A DNA stretch of 64,000 nt from PALG01 sp964495885 (GTDB lineage Bacteria > Bacteroidota > Bacteroidia > Flavobacteriales > Flavobacteriaceae), in assembly GCA_964495885.1 (NCBI GenBank), contig CAZBWO010000001.1:310001-374000 (forward strand), read 5' to 3'. A program made the position numbers and the translations under genes. Under the pieces are notes generated by a model that was not told where the DNA came from, made no database searches, and saw nothing but the letters and a program-made list of their open reading frames with translations. Shown here in pieces: positions 44,028 to 52,510 of the stretch. Position 1 is the first letter of the stretch; each line of letters starts with the position of its first letter.

Positions 44028-44580
44028 ATTGTTTGTTTTTTTCATTCGTTAATTGTTGCTGAAGCATTTTCCTTGCCTTAAATAATTGACTTTTGGAAGT
44101 ACTCTCCGAAATCTGCAGCAACTCTGCTATTTCACTGTGTTTGTAGCCCTCCACCACGTAGAGCACAAAAACTGTTTTATATCCATCTGGTAACGCATCA
44201 ATGAGTTGTTGGATGGCTTCTACCTCTAGATTGGTATCTACATACGTGGCGTGTTCCAGGGCATATTCCAAGATGCTTTCTTCTTCAAAGAACAATTGCT
44301 TTTCAGTGCGTAGTTGGGAGATGGATTCGTTTACCATGATACGGCGAATCCAGCCTTCAAAACTCCCTTCAGACTTAAAGGAATCCAAACGGGTAAACAC
44401 TTTCAGGAATCCTTTTAGCATCACTTCCTCTGCAATATCTGCACGTTTGATGTATTGCCTACAAACACTCAGCATTTTTGGGGCAAACAACTCATAAAGT
44501 TCATGCTGTGCCTTTCGGTTCTCATCCAAGGCTTTCGCAATGAGTTTTTCGTAATTCTTATGTAATGAAATGAGTCGCAT
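44014..44580 (-). CDS. ECF-type RNA polymerase sigma factor
   Basis: 188 residues from ATG 44580 (MRLISLHKNYEKLI). Region 2 (about 20-85: AQHELYELFAPKMLSVCRQYI ... GFLKVFTRLDSFKSEGSFEGWIRRIMVN) and region 4 (about 125-180: LPDGYKTVFVLYVVEGYKHSEIAELL and STSKSQLFKARKML) are clear; region 3 is missing, as in all ECF sigmas. It probably controls an envelope-related regulon together with the membrane protein encoded next to it. Confidence 0.93.
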   Translation of the reverse strand: MRLISLHKNYEKLIAKALDENRKAQHELYELFAPKMLSVCRQYIKRADIAEEVMLKGFLKVFTRLDSFKSEGSFEGWIRRIMVNESISQLRTEKQLFFEEESILEYALEHATYVDTNLEVEAIQQLIDALPDGYKTVFVLYVVEGYKHSEIAELLQISESTSKSQLFKARKMLQQQLTNEKNKQYGTQ

Positions 44581-44653
44581 GCACAAATAAATGATGACTT
44601 CTTACCTGTAAGACGTTCCTTTTTTGAAAATAGTTGCCTGAGGGTATAAAAAA

Positions 44654-45631
44654 TTATTTTTTTCGGTCTATCACGTAGTTTACCATAAGTTCCAAGGACG
44701 CTTTATAAGGGGTGTCTGGATAAGATTCCAGCAATTTTAATGCCGATTGTTGATATTCTTTCATAGAGGCAATGGCATAGTCCAATCCGCCTACCTCTTT
44801 CACATAAGCAATCACCTCCCTAACCCGTTTGGCATCTTTGTTATGGTTTTTCACAGAGTTGATCAGCCACGCTTTTTTATCTTTTGGAGCTGTATTCAAC
44901 GCATGAATTAAAGGAAGGGTCATTTTCTGTTCCTTGATGTCAATCCCGGTAGGCTTTCCTATTTGTTCGTCGCCATAGTCAAACAAATCATCTTTAATCT
45001 GAAAGGCCATTCCTATGAGTTCCCCAAATTTCCGTAGTGTTTCCACTTCCTCTTTGGGAGCGTTAACGGCCTGTGCGCCCATGGCGCAGCAGGCAGCAAT
45101 AAGGGTAGCGGTTTTCTGGCGGATAATATTGAAATACACCTCTTCTGTAATGTCCAGTTTTCGGGCTTTTTCAATTTGCAATAATTCCCCTTCGCTCATT
45201 TCACGAACTGCCACTGAAATAATTTTCAGCAAATCAAAGTCATCATGATCTATAGAAAGAAGCAATCCTTTAGATAGTAGGTAATCCCCAACCAATACGG
45301 CAATCTTATTTTTCCATAGTGCATTGATGGAAAAGAAGCCCCGCCGGCGATTGCTATCATCTACCACATCATCATGCACCAAGGTAGCTGTATGAATCAA
45401 TTCAATAACCGATGCCCCACGGTAGGTACGTTCATTTACTTCCCCTTCATTACACATTTTGGCGATAAGGAAAACAAACATGGGCCGCATTTGTTTCCCT
45501 TTTCGGTTTACTACGTAATGGGTAATTCTATTAAGTAGTGCGACACGGGTAGACATGGAAGCCGAAAACTTCTTTTCGAAGTGTTCCATCTCTTCCTGAA
45601 TGGGGGCTTTTATTTGGGAAACGACTTTCAT
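44654..45631 (-). CDS. long-chain polyprenyl diphosphate synthase
   Basis: 325 residues from ATG 45631; a longer frame from 45673 would run through the promoter and is rejected. First Asp-rich motif DDVVDD (in TLVHDDVVDDSNRRRG) and second DDLFDYGD are complete. The residue five before the first motif is Ala, a small residue found in enzymes that make long chains, so the product is likely the side chain of menaquinone (hexa- to octaprenyl); chain length cannot be fixed from sequence. It stands alone and ends 68 bases before the ECF sigma gene begins. Confidence 0.92.
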   Translation of the reverse strand: MKVVSQIKAPIQEEMEHFEKKFSASMSTRVALLNRITHYVVNRKGKQMRPMFVFLIAKMCNEGEVNERTYRGASVIELIHTATLVHDDVVDDSNRRRGFFSINALWKNKIAVLVGDYLLSKGLLLSIDHDDFDLLKIISVAVREMSEGELLQIEKARKLDITEEVYFNIIRQKTATLIAACCAMGAQAVNAPKEEVETLRKFGELIGMAFQIKDDLFDYGDEQIGKPTGIDIKEQKMTLPLIHALNTAPKDKKAWLINSVKNHNKDAKRVREVIAYVKEVGGLDYAIASMKEYQQSALKLLESYPDTPYKASLELMVNYVIDRKK

Positions 45632-45642
45632 GATGCCGAAAG

Positions 45643-45650
45643 CAAAAATA
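45643..45650 (-). promoter_or_regulatory. -7 box of the polyprenyl synthase promoter
   Basis: On the minus strand TATTTTTG, exact TAnnTTTG, predicting a transcript start near 45639, eight bases before the ATG at 45631. This excludes the longer open frame. The -33 element is not evident. Confidence 0.5.
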
Positions 45651-45838
45651 CGGGAAATATGTGTGATTCCCATTAAGTATGTTCTGCTATGGAAACTTTA
45701 ACAGGCAAAACAATAAAAAAGTCCCTTTTTATTTGTCCTAAATTTATAAACCAAGAGGAAATATTCTATTGAAGGGTTTTATTTCTTTCAATAAACCTTA
45801 TATTTACGACTTAATAATAAACCCTTAAAAATTAGATT

Positions 45839-46693
45839 ATGAAAAAAATTACTTTGTTAGCTGCTCTTTTAGTAGCTTTTGGAATGAATGCTCAAATATT
45901 TTCAGATGATTTTGAAACTGATGTAATTGATGCAACTACCTTCAATAACTGGACAAGTCTTGACGAAGATGGAGATGGTGAATTCTGGGAAGTGGCAGAT
46001 ATGGCTACGTATGCCGCAACTGATGCTCCAGCTCACCCAATGCAGTCTAATGCTGCTGATTCTGATTCTTGGGAAGGAACTCCTTTTTCCCCAGATAACT
46101 TTTTAATCACCACTACTCCTATTGATCTTACCAATTATTCAGGTACTTCTGTAACTTTTACAGTAGGAACTTATCAAACAAACGGTTCTTTTATCGCTGA
46201 TAAGTATTCTGTATATATGTCTACTTCTAATACTCCTGCAGACATTATTGCAGAAACTCCACTAACTACCCGTACCGTTGGTGATGACTGTCCAAGTGAC
46301 CAAGCTGATGGTTCTGCTTCTGCAGCAACCCTTACTATTGATGCTTCAGCTTATGACGGACAAGTAGTTTACTTGACTTTCAGACACTACGACACTACAG
46401 ATGAAAACTCTGTATTGATTGACGATGTTGTGGTAGATGGAACTCTTGCTGTTGGTGATGAGTCTTTCAGCAATTTCTTCTATGTAATGGATTCTAACAA
46501 CCAATTGAAAATTTCTGCTAACAATCCATTTGAAGGTATTGAAGTTTACAACATGCTAGGACAATTGAGTGTTGCAAAAACACTTTCCAGCAATGTTGAA
46601 GTAGTAGACCTATCTGCACTTACTAGTGGTGTTTACATTGCTAAGGTATCTGTAGAAGGACAATCTCGTTCTATCAAAATTGTAAAAAGATAA
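45839..46693 (+). CDS. secreted choice-of-anchor J protein with type IX sorting domain
   Basis: 284 residues. Signal peptide (about 1-18, GMNAQ), then a jelly-roll domain of the cleaved-adhesin / choice-of-anchor J type (about 22-200: FSDDFETDVIDATTFNNWTSLD ... LIDDVVVDG). A type IX sorting domain (about 215-284) ends in SIKIVKR. It is rich in Asp, Thr and Ser and has few basic residues, like an exposed surface protein. Adhesion or matrix function is inference. A -7-like box, TATATTTA, lies at 45799-45806, and a bidirectional terminator at 46715-46745 ends it. Confidence 0.88.
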   Translation: MKKITLLAALLVAFGMNAQIFSDDFETDVIDATTFNNWTSLDEDGDGEFWEVADMATYAATDAPAHPMQSNAADSDSWEGTPFSPDNFLITTTPIDLTNYSGTSVTFTVGTYQTNGSFIADKYSVYMSTSNTPADIIAETPLTTRTVGDDCPSDQADGSASAATLTIDASAYDGQVVYLTFRHYDTTDENSVLIDDVVVDGTLAVGDESFSNFFYVMDSNNQLKISANNPFEGIEVYNMLGQLSVAKTLSSNVEVVDLSALTSGVYIAKVSVEGQSRSIKIVKR

Positions 46694-46714
46694 TTTAATT
46701 ATCAGACACATTTT

Positions 46715-46745
46715 AAAAGCGGTTCCTAATAGAGCCGCTTTTTTT
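46715..46745. terminator. bidirectional terminator between the cargo gene and rlmN
   Basis: aaaagcggttc (46715-46725) pairs with gagccgctttt (46732-46742) with one G-U pair, followed by T run; on the other strand it follows the rlmN stop at 46744, whose last bases overlap the T run. Confidence 0.85.
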
Positions 46746-47784
46746 ATTGCTTATTGGCTAACTGTCCGCATGCAGCATCTATATCCTTGCCGCGACTTCT
46801 TCTTACAGTAATTGGAATTCCTTCACGCTCCAGTGCATTGATGTATAGATTTAAAGCTTCCTCACTAGCTTGTTGGTAAGTACCCTCATCTATGGGATTG
46901 TATTCTATGATATTTACCTTACAAGGGACATACTTACAAAATTGCACCAAAGCCTTTACATCTTTCATCGTATCATTCACATCCTTCCAAACCACATATT
47001 CATAGGTAATCCTGCTTTTGGTCTTGGCATACCAATATTCCAAAGATTCCCGAAGGTCTTCTAAGGTAAACCGCTTCGCAAATGGCATCAACTGCTCTCT
47101 TGTTTCCTGAATTGCCGAGTGCAATGACACGGCTAATTTGAACTTCACTTGATCATCTGCCAACTTCTTTATCATTTTTGGAACACCCGAAGTTGATAAC
47201 GTAATGCGTTTGGGAGACATGCCCAACCCTTCATCACTAGTGATTTTCTCGATGGATTCCAGTACATTGTTATAATTCATCAAGGGTTCCCCCATCCCCA
47301 TGAACACGATATTTGATAAAGGCCTATCAAAATACAATTCGCTTTCCCGATGAATTGCTACCACTTGATCGTAGATTTCATCAGGGTTTAGGTTTCGCAT
47401 CCGTTTTAATTGGGCGGTTGCACAAAATTTGCAATCCAAACTACATCCCACTTGAGAGGACACACAGGCTGTAGTTCTTGTTTGGGTAGGAATTAGTACC
47501 GATTCTACTACAAGTCCGTCATGTAACTTCACTGCATTTTTGATGGTCCCATCATTGCTTTTTTGAAGGGTGTCTACTTGAATATGATTGATCACGAAAT
47601 GCACTTCCAACATGGAGCGTGTTTCCTTAGAAAGGTTGGTCATTTCGGCAAAGGTGTGAGCCCCTTTACTCCAGAGCCATTCATACACTTGGTTTCCGCG
47701 GAAAGCAGCTTCCCCAATACTTTCAAAAAAAGCACGTAATTCTTTTTTGGAAAGTGCCCTAATATCTTTCTTTTCCACAGTCAT
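46744..47784 (-). CDS. rlmN: dual-specificity rRNA/tRNA methyltransferase RlmN
   Basis: 346 residues. Radical-SAM enzyme that makes m2A at A2503 of 23S rRNA and A37 of tRNAs. The SAM cluster motif is C114-x3-C118-x2-C121 (CSLDCKFC). The two Cys of the ping-pong mechanism are likely Cys339 near the end (DAACGQ) and Cys107. FMGMGEPLMNY and STSGVPKMI are family signatures. An exact -7 box ends only five bases before the ATG, so the mRNA is nearly leaderless. Confidence 0.97.
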   Translation of the reverse strand: MTVEKKDIRALSKKELRAFFESIGEAAFRGNQVYEWLWSKGAHTFAEMTNLSKETRSMLEVHFVINHIQVDTLQKSNDGTIKNAVKLHDGLVVESVLIPTQTRTTACVSSQVGCSLDCKFCATAQLKRMRNLNPDEIYDQVVAIHRESELYFDRPLSNIVFMGMGEPLMNYNNVLESIEKITSDEGLGMSPKRITLSTSGVPKMIKKLADDQVKFKLAVSLHSAIQETREQLMPFAKRFTLEDLRESLEYWYAKTKSRITYEYVVWKDVNDTMKDVKALVQFCKYVPCKVNIIEYNPIDEGTYQQASEEALNLYINALEREGIPITVRRSRGKDIDAACGQLANKQ

Positions 47785-47788
47785 GCTG

Positions 47789-47796
47789 CAAAGGTA
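47789..47796 (-). promoter_or_regulatory. -7 box of the rlmN promoter
   Basis: On the minus strand TACCTTTG, exact TAnnTTTG. With the box centred at -7 the transcript would begin at or next to the ATG at 47784, a leaderless or nearly leaderless mRNA. No good -33 TTG is seen. Confidence 0.45.
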
Positions 47797-47824
47797 TCAT
47801 TATTATAGTAGAGTTGGGTGTTCC

Positions 47825-49477
47825 TTACCGTTTGATAATAATTTTCTTGGTAATGGATTTTTGAGAATCTTCGTCAAATAAATAAAGGAAATAAATACCT
47901 TCTTCAAAATGCCTTACGTCCAAAAGATTTTGGGAGTTAGACATATCCCCCAATTGCAATTCCTGGCCCAAAATAGAGTAGAAACGATAGGAAAGATGAG
48001 GGTATTGGGTGTTGAGTATGGTAATATATTCTGAAGCCGGATTGGGAAAAACCATCAATTGTGCTTCAATTTCAAAATCATCAATACTCAAGGCATTTTC
48101 CATAGACCCCATTTGCTGAATACCGGTATCCAATGGGTCTAACCAATATTTAAGGGCATTTCCTGCCTGGCTACCTTCCCACGAAACAGCAAACCTTCCG
48201 TAGAGATCAAAATCTGCATTACTTTCAGTTCCATTACAAGCAGAAAGACCGGCATATAACTGACCAATAATTTTTCCTTGATCATCAAAAAGAGGAGAGC
48301 CGGACGAACCACTTTCGGTCGTGCCAATATCCCAACCATTCCCATTTCCGGATGAAGTACCTTTAATAAGCCAAACATTGGTACCGTTCGCAACATCTTT
48401 GCCTGCGGGATCGTTATCCCTACATACCTTCATAATATCCCCATTGGGATGATGGATGCCTATTTGATAGGAAGGGGTTTCATCACTTCTGTCCCAACCA
48501 GCAAAAACAACATCCCAACTCGAAGGAATAGGATTATAAAGCTGTACCAAAGCAAAATCTGAAGTACTATTATGAGCTCTTAATTGAGTACCGCTCATGG
48601 TGAAATTAGATTGTATATCTTCGGTTTCCCCTACTTCCCCACAAATAGGTCCTGGGCTCATCCAATTAAACCGAACCGACCAAAGCGCTGGGTCTGAATC
48701 CTGCAAACAATGATTAGCTGTTAACAAAAAAGGGGTCTTATCCTGAAGTGCATTATTCACCAAGGAAGCTGAACAAAGTTTTCCGTTTCCAAGATTCAAC
48801 AAGGCAACAGCCCTTTTTACCATATCTTTTTTAGCTTCAAAGTCGCTTCCAACCGAACAATTGACATCGTAATTACAATCCCCAGAATCTTCTAATCCCC
48901 TTCCTTCCAAAAACTGATGTACCTTTCCTAGTCGATACCCATGAATCACATTTCCTATGACCAATTCTGCATTGGAAATTGAAGAACCACTAGGTTGATA
49001 ATATTCTATAACTATGGTATCTCCTTCCACAAACCAAGAACCCAAAACTTTCGACACGCGATTGGAACCCATATCATATAACTTGGATGCATCTGTCTTG
49101 GAAGCATTATAGAATTGAAGTGTAGCCCCCTCTGGCAAGGAAAAACGATCAAAGTTTACACTTAGGTTGAGTGCCTCTGGTGATTGAATTGCGATGCGCC
49201 AAATTTTACTTCCATTGCTTAATTCCAACGGAGTAGCAGATTCTAATAAATTCAGATGTATTTCACGAACCACACCATACCTCCATGGAAGGGTTTTGTC
49301 TAAATCATTGATTTGATCTTCTGCAACAATGTCCTCTAAATTTAAAATAGGGAGTTCTATGGTGGTAACATCATCTAAGGGAAAATTCCACCCAATAGGA
49401 ATAGCGTTTGTATTGTCTTGCGCAAAGACCGCAAGACTGCATATACATGTAAAAAAACAAAGTAACCTAGTTTTCAC
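47825..49477 (-). CDS. secreted trypsin-like serine protease with type IX sorting domain
   Basis: 550 residues from a GTG start at 49477. Signal peptide (about 1-20), a prodomain-like region (about 25-200), then a chymotrypsin-fold protease domain (about 215-460) with His256 (LLTANHC), Asp307 (NSTSDFALV) and Ser392 (SGSSGSPLF), and many Cys for disulfides. The C-terminal 75 or so residues are a type IX sorting domain (MVFPNPASEYITIL ... ITKKIIIKR). The pattern resembles lysyl endopeptidases (Achromobacter protease I type), but P1 specificity is not established here. It probably acts outside the cell. It lies between queA and rlmN, where it interrupts an otherwise common housekeeping order. 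Confidence 0.92.
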   Translation of the reverse strand: MKTRLLCFFTCICSLAVFAQDNTNAIPIGWNFPLDDVTTIELPILNLEDIVAEDQINDLDKTLPWRYGVVREIHLNLLESATPLELSNGSKIWRIAIQSPEALNLSVNFDRFSLPEGATLQFYNASKTDASKLYDMGSNRVSKVLGSWFVEGDTIVIEYYQPSGSSISNAELVIGNVIHGYRLGKVHQFLEGRGLEDSGDCNYDVNCSVGSDFEAKKDMVKRAVALLNLGNGKLCSASLVNNALQDKTPFLLTANHCLQDSDPALWSVRFNWMSPGPICGEVGETEDIQSNFTMSGTQLRAHNSTSDFALVQLYNPIPSSWDVVFAGWDRSDETPSYQIGIHHPNGDIMKVCRDNDPAGKDVANGTNVWLIKGTSSGNGNGWDIGTTESGSSGSPLFDDQGKIIGQLYAGLSACNGTESNADFDLYGRFAVSWEGSQAGNALKYWLDPLDTGIQQMGSMENALSIDDFEIEAQLMVFPNPASEYITILNTQYPHLSYRFYSILGQELQLGDMSNSQNLLDVRHFEEGIYFLYLFDEDSQKSITKKIIIKR

Positions 49478-49542
49478 TAAAAAAATGGTTAGTTGTTAGT
49501 CCACAACAATATAGCGTTTATTTTTCAAAAAAATAACAGGGA

Positions 49543-49573
49543 TAAAAAAAATCCCCAGTGGTTGGCCGGGGAA
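49543..49573 (-). terminator. terminator after queA
   Basis: On the minus strand a stem of tcccc/gggga with flanking partial pairs, followed by eight T (plus-strand A at 49544-49551). It lies about 10 bases after the queA stop at 49580 and ends the rsgA-queA unit. Confidence 0.7.
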
Positions 49574-49579
49574 TCTTTT

Positions 49580-50629
49580 CTAGATAATGAGCATCGCGTC
49601 TCCGTAAGTATAGAAGCGGTACTTTTCCTTTACTGCTTGCGCATAGGCCTCTTTTATAAAATCATGCCCTGCAAAAGCAGAAACCATCATTAATAGGGTA
49701 GATTTTGGTGTATGAAAGTTCGTCACCATGGAATTGGCAATACTGAAATCATATGGAGGGAAAATAAATTTATTAGTCCAACCGCTATAGGCATTCAACG
49801 TTGCATTGGAAGACACAGAACTCTCCAAAGCACGCATCACTGTTGTTCCAACCGCACAAATCCTTCTTTTTTCATCAATTCCAGTGTTGATGGTTTTAGC
49901 AGCTTGTCCGGAAATAATAATTTCTTCAGAATCCATCTTGTGTTTGGACAAATCTTCTACCTCAACTGGACTAAAGGTTCCCAATCCCACATGCAATGTA
50001 ACTTCCGCGAAATTCACACCTTTAATTTCCAAGCGCTTCATTAAATGCTTTGAAAAGTGAAGTCCGGCAGTTGGTGCGGCAACCGCTCCTTCTTCCTTGG
50101 CAAAAATGGTTTGATACCGTTCCGCATCTTCAGGTTCAACATCCCTTTTGATATATTTTGGCAATGGGGTTTGCCCCAATTCTTTCAATTTATTTCTGAA
50201 CTCTTCATACGAACCATCAAATAAAAAGCGAAGGGTTCGCCCTCTGGAAGTCGTATTATCTATAACTTCTGCTACTAAGGATTCATCTTCCCCGAAGTAC
50301 AGTTTGTTCCCAATTCTAATTTTACGGGCAGGATCTACCAAAACGTCCCACAAACGGGTTTCAGGATTTAACTCCCTAAGCAAGAACACTTCAATTCTTG
50401 CACCTGTTTTTTCTTTATTTCCGAATAAACGTGCAGGAAATACTTTTGTATTATTAAGCACCAAAACATCATCTTCCTTAAAATAATCAATAAGGTCTTT
50501 GAACATTTTGTGCTCAATGGTTTTTTCCTTTCGGTCAAGCACCATTAACCGGGCATCATCCCTATTAGGTGCTGGATATTCGGCAAGTAGTTCCTGTGGT
50601 AAATCAAAATTAAAATTGGAGAGTTTCAT
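49580..50629 (-). CDS. queA: S-adenosylmethionine:tRNA ribosyltransferase-isomerase
   Basis: 349 residues from ATG 50629 (MKLSNFNFDLPQELLAEYPAP); an ATG two codons earlier and a longer frame to 50755 are less likely. It transfers and isomerises the ribose of SAM to make epoxyqueuosine in tRNA. Family motifs: PNRDDARLMVLDR, NNTKVFPARLFG, GAVAAPTAGLHFS and VGLGTFSPV. Last gene of the unit, 80 bases after aroA. Confidence 0.96.
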   Translation of the reverse strand: MKLSNFNFDLPQELLAEYPAPNRDDARLMVLDRKEKTIEHKMFKDLIDYFKEDDVLVLNNTKVFPARLFGNKEKTGARIEVFLLRELNPETRLWDVLVDPARKIRIGNKLYFGEDESLVAEVIDNTTSRGRTLRFLFDGSYEEFRNKLKELGQTPLPKYIKRDVEPEDAERYQTIFAKEEGAVAAPTAGLHFSKHLMKRLEIKGVNFAEVTLHVGLGTFSPVEVEDLSKHKMDSEEIIISGQAAKTINTGIDEKRRICAVGTTVMRALESSVSSNATLNAYSGWTNKFIFPPYDFSIANSMVTNFHTPKSTLLMMVSAFAGHDFIKEAYAQAVKEKYRFYTYGDAMLII

Positions 50630-50709
50630 TCCCATAGTTCGTGGCTTATTTTTTAGAAGGTGCAAATATACAACCTCAAGATAGGGGTTGTCAAGTAATT
50701 GGGCATTTA

Positions 50710-51942
50710 TTATTGAAGATTCACCTTCAAACCTAACTTTTGAAGAGTTTCCCAAAACCCTGGGAATGATTTTGAAACTACTCCAGCATCATTTATCACC
50801 AATGAGGTTTTTAAAACCAAGGGCGCAAAAGCCATGGCCATTCTATGGTCGTGATAGGTGTCAATTGCTATATTTTCATTGATGGTTGCTGAAGGAGCCA
50901 GCGTTAAGCTATCTTGATCTACGGAAATTTGGGCTCCCAATTTTTGTAATTCAATTTGTAAGGCTACCAAACGGTCTGTTTCCTTAATTTTTAAGGTGTG
51001 CAAACCGGTAAGCTTACACCCTATTCCCAAACCGAAACAACATACGGCAATGGTTTGCGCAATATCTGGAGTTTGTATTAAATTAAAATTCACTTCCTTT
51101 TCAAGTGTTTCGGCGTTTTTTGACAATAGGACGGCATGTTCCTCGGGCAAAAATTCAGTGTGTACTCCTAATGATTCAAATAAGTTTGCCAATTGTGCAT
51201 CACCCTGCCTACTGTCACTTCGGAAATATTGCATTTTAATTTTGAGCCCGTCTGAAAGGGCCACCAAACTATAAAAGTAAGAGGCCGAACTCCAATCTGA
51301 TTCTACCGTAATTGTGACCGGCGGAAGGGCTGCCGTTGGTAATACACCAATGTTATTTTCAGTAAAGGTTGTTGACACTCCAATTTCCTTGAGCAAAGAA
51401 CGCGTCATTTCTATATAAGGTCTTGAAGTGACTTCGCCTTCTAAATGTATTTTCAATCCGTTTTCCAGTGAAGGAGCTATCAGCATGAGTGCCGTTATAA
51501 ACTGACTGCTGGTTTGGGCATTGATGGAAATTTGGGAAGTTGTAATAGATTGGCCTTGAATGCGCAGCGGAGGATACCCCTCTTCTTTTTCATAGGAAAT
51601 GTGCGCGCCCAACTTCCGAAGCGCTTCCACCAAAATTCCAATGGGCCGCTCCTGCATACGGGGGCTTCCGGTAAGCAACACACTCGCATTGGGTTTACAC
51701 GCAAAATAGGCCGTTAAAAAACGCATGGCAGTACCTGCATGATGAATGTCTATCGTACCGTGGGCAGACTTGAGTCCTTTTTGCAGCACAGATGTATCAT
51801 CACTATTGGAAAGGTTTTGAATAGTGATATTGGGAAATAGAGCTTGTAGCACCAATAAACGGTTCGATTCACTCTTAGAACCTGTTATTTTAACCGTTTC
51901 TAACCTTTCCGAAAGACTGGTTTGCGTGAGAAATGCTTTCAA
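50710..51942 (-). CDS. aroA: 3-phosphoshikimate 1-carboxyvinyltransferase (EPSP synthase)
   Basis: 410 residues from a TTG start at 51942. Joins shikimate 3-phosphate and PEP, the sixth step towards chorismate. Seen: GSKSESNRLLVL (substrate-binding Lys/Ser/Arg), HHAGTAMRFLTAYFAC (the usual GNAGTAMR loop with the first two residues His-His), RPI, QTSSQFITALML and KETDRLVAL. The somewhat unusual HHAGT and GSKSES sequences are typical of Bacteroidota. One base separates it from the small membrane-protein gene. Confidence 0.96.
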   Translation of the reverse strand: MKAFLTQTSLSERLETVKITGSKSESNRLLVLQALFPNITIQNLSNSDDTSVLQKGLKSAHGTIDIHHAGTAMRFLTAYFACKPNASVLLTGSPRMQERPIGILVEALRKLGAHISYEKEEGYPPLRIQGQSITTSQISINAQTSSQFITALMLIAPSLENGLKIHLEGEVTSRPYIEMTRSLLKEIGVSTTFTENNIGVLPTAALPPVTITVESDWSSASYFYSLVALSDGLKIKMQYFRSDSRQGDAQLANLFESLGVHTEFLPEEHAVLLSKNAETLEKEVNFNLIQTPDIAQTIAVCCFGLGIGCKLTGLHTLKIKETDRLVALQIELQKLGAQISVDQDSLTLAPSATINENIAIDTYHDHRMAMAFAPLVLKTSLVINDAGVVSKSFPGFWETLQKLGLKVNLQ

Positions 51943-51943
51943 T

Positions 51944-52180
51944 TTATTGTTCTTTTTCTTTCAGTTTTTTCCAAAACTTTCCGTAGGTAACAAAAAATCC
52001 ATAGGCAAAACCACCGCCTATTAATGTCAAAAAGAAAATAAAAGGATCCTTATCTGAGATAAAGCCAAAGCTAAATCCCTCCAAAATCCATTTAAAGAGT
52101 AAAAAAAGCACCGCAAATGCCAACCCAAGGGAAAATACTGATCGCCAAAATTTTGGGTGTGAAATTACTTTCTTAAACAT
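51944..52180 (-). CDS. small two-helix membrane protein, unknown
   Basis: 78 residues with two membrane helices (FSLGLAFAVLFLLFKWI and PFIFFLTLIGGGFAYGFFV) and a basic C-terminus (KFWKKLKEKEQ). No family is recognised. It sits between the MazG-like gene and aroA with one-base gaps on both sides, so it is clearly translated as part of the operon. Position before aroA seems to recur in related bacteria from memory. Confidence 0.8.
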   Translation of the reverse strand: MFKKVISHPKFWRSVFSLGLAFAVLFLLFKWILEGFSFGFISDKDPFIFFLTLIGGGFAYGFFVTYGKFWKKLKEKEQ

Positions 52181-52181
52181 A

Positions 52182-52508
52182 TCACTTTAATTTTTGGTTA
52201 TTGTGATGACGATCATGATCCCTTTTCGTTTTCTTTTCCATTTTACGATCAAAGGCTTTCTGTAAATCTACCCCTGTCTGGTTTGCCAAACAAAGTACCA
52301 CAAAAATAACATCTGCCAGTTCCTCTCCCAGGTCCTTATCTTTATCGCTTTCCTTTTCACTTTGCTCACCGTACCTTCTTGCAATGATACGGGCAACTTC
52401 GCCAACCTCCTCTGTAAGTTGAGCCATATTGGTAAGCTCATTAAAATAGCGGACCCCGTGTTCCTGGATCCAGTCATCAACTATTTTTTGGGCATGTTTT
52501 AAGTTCAT
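52182..52508 (-). CDS. MazG-like nucleoside triphosphate pyrophosphohydrolase
   Basis: 108 residues, a single all-alpha NTP-PPase domain. The metal-binding acidic motifs are QLTEEVGEVARII (about 30-42) and GEELADVIFVVLCLA (about 62-76). Such enzymes hydrolyse nucleotide triphosphates, including damaged ones, to monophosphates. C-terminal His/Lys-rich tail (KRDHDRHHNNQKLK). Two bases after the DUF3857 gene. Confidence 0.9.
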   Translation of the reverse strand: MNLKHAQKIVDDWIQEHGVRYFNELTNMAQLTEEVGEVARIIARRYGEQSEKESDKDKDLGEELADVIFVVLCLANQTGVDLQKAFDRKMEKKTKRDHDRHHNNQKLK

Positions 52509-52510
52509 TT

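Noticed and set aside
45632..45673. Extension of the polyprenyl synthase start to 45673
   Set aside because: It would run through the exact -7 promoter box at 45650-45643.
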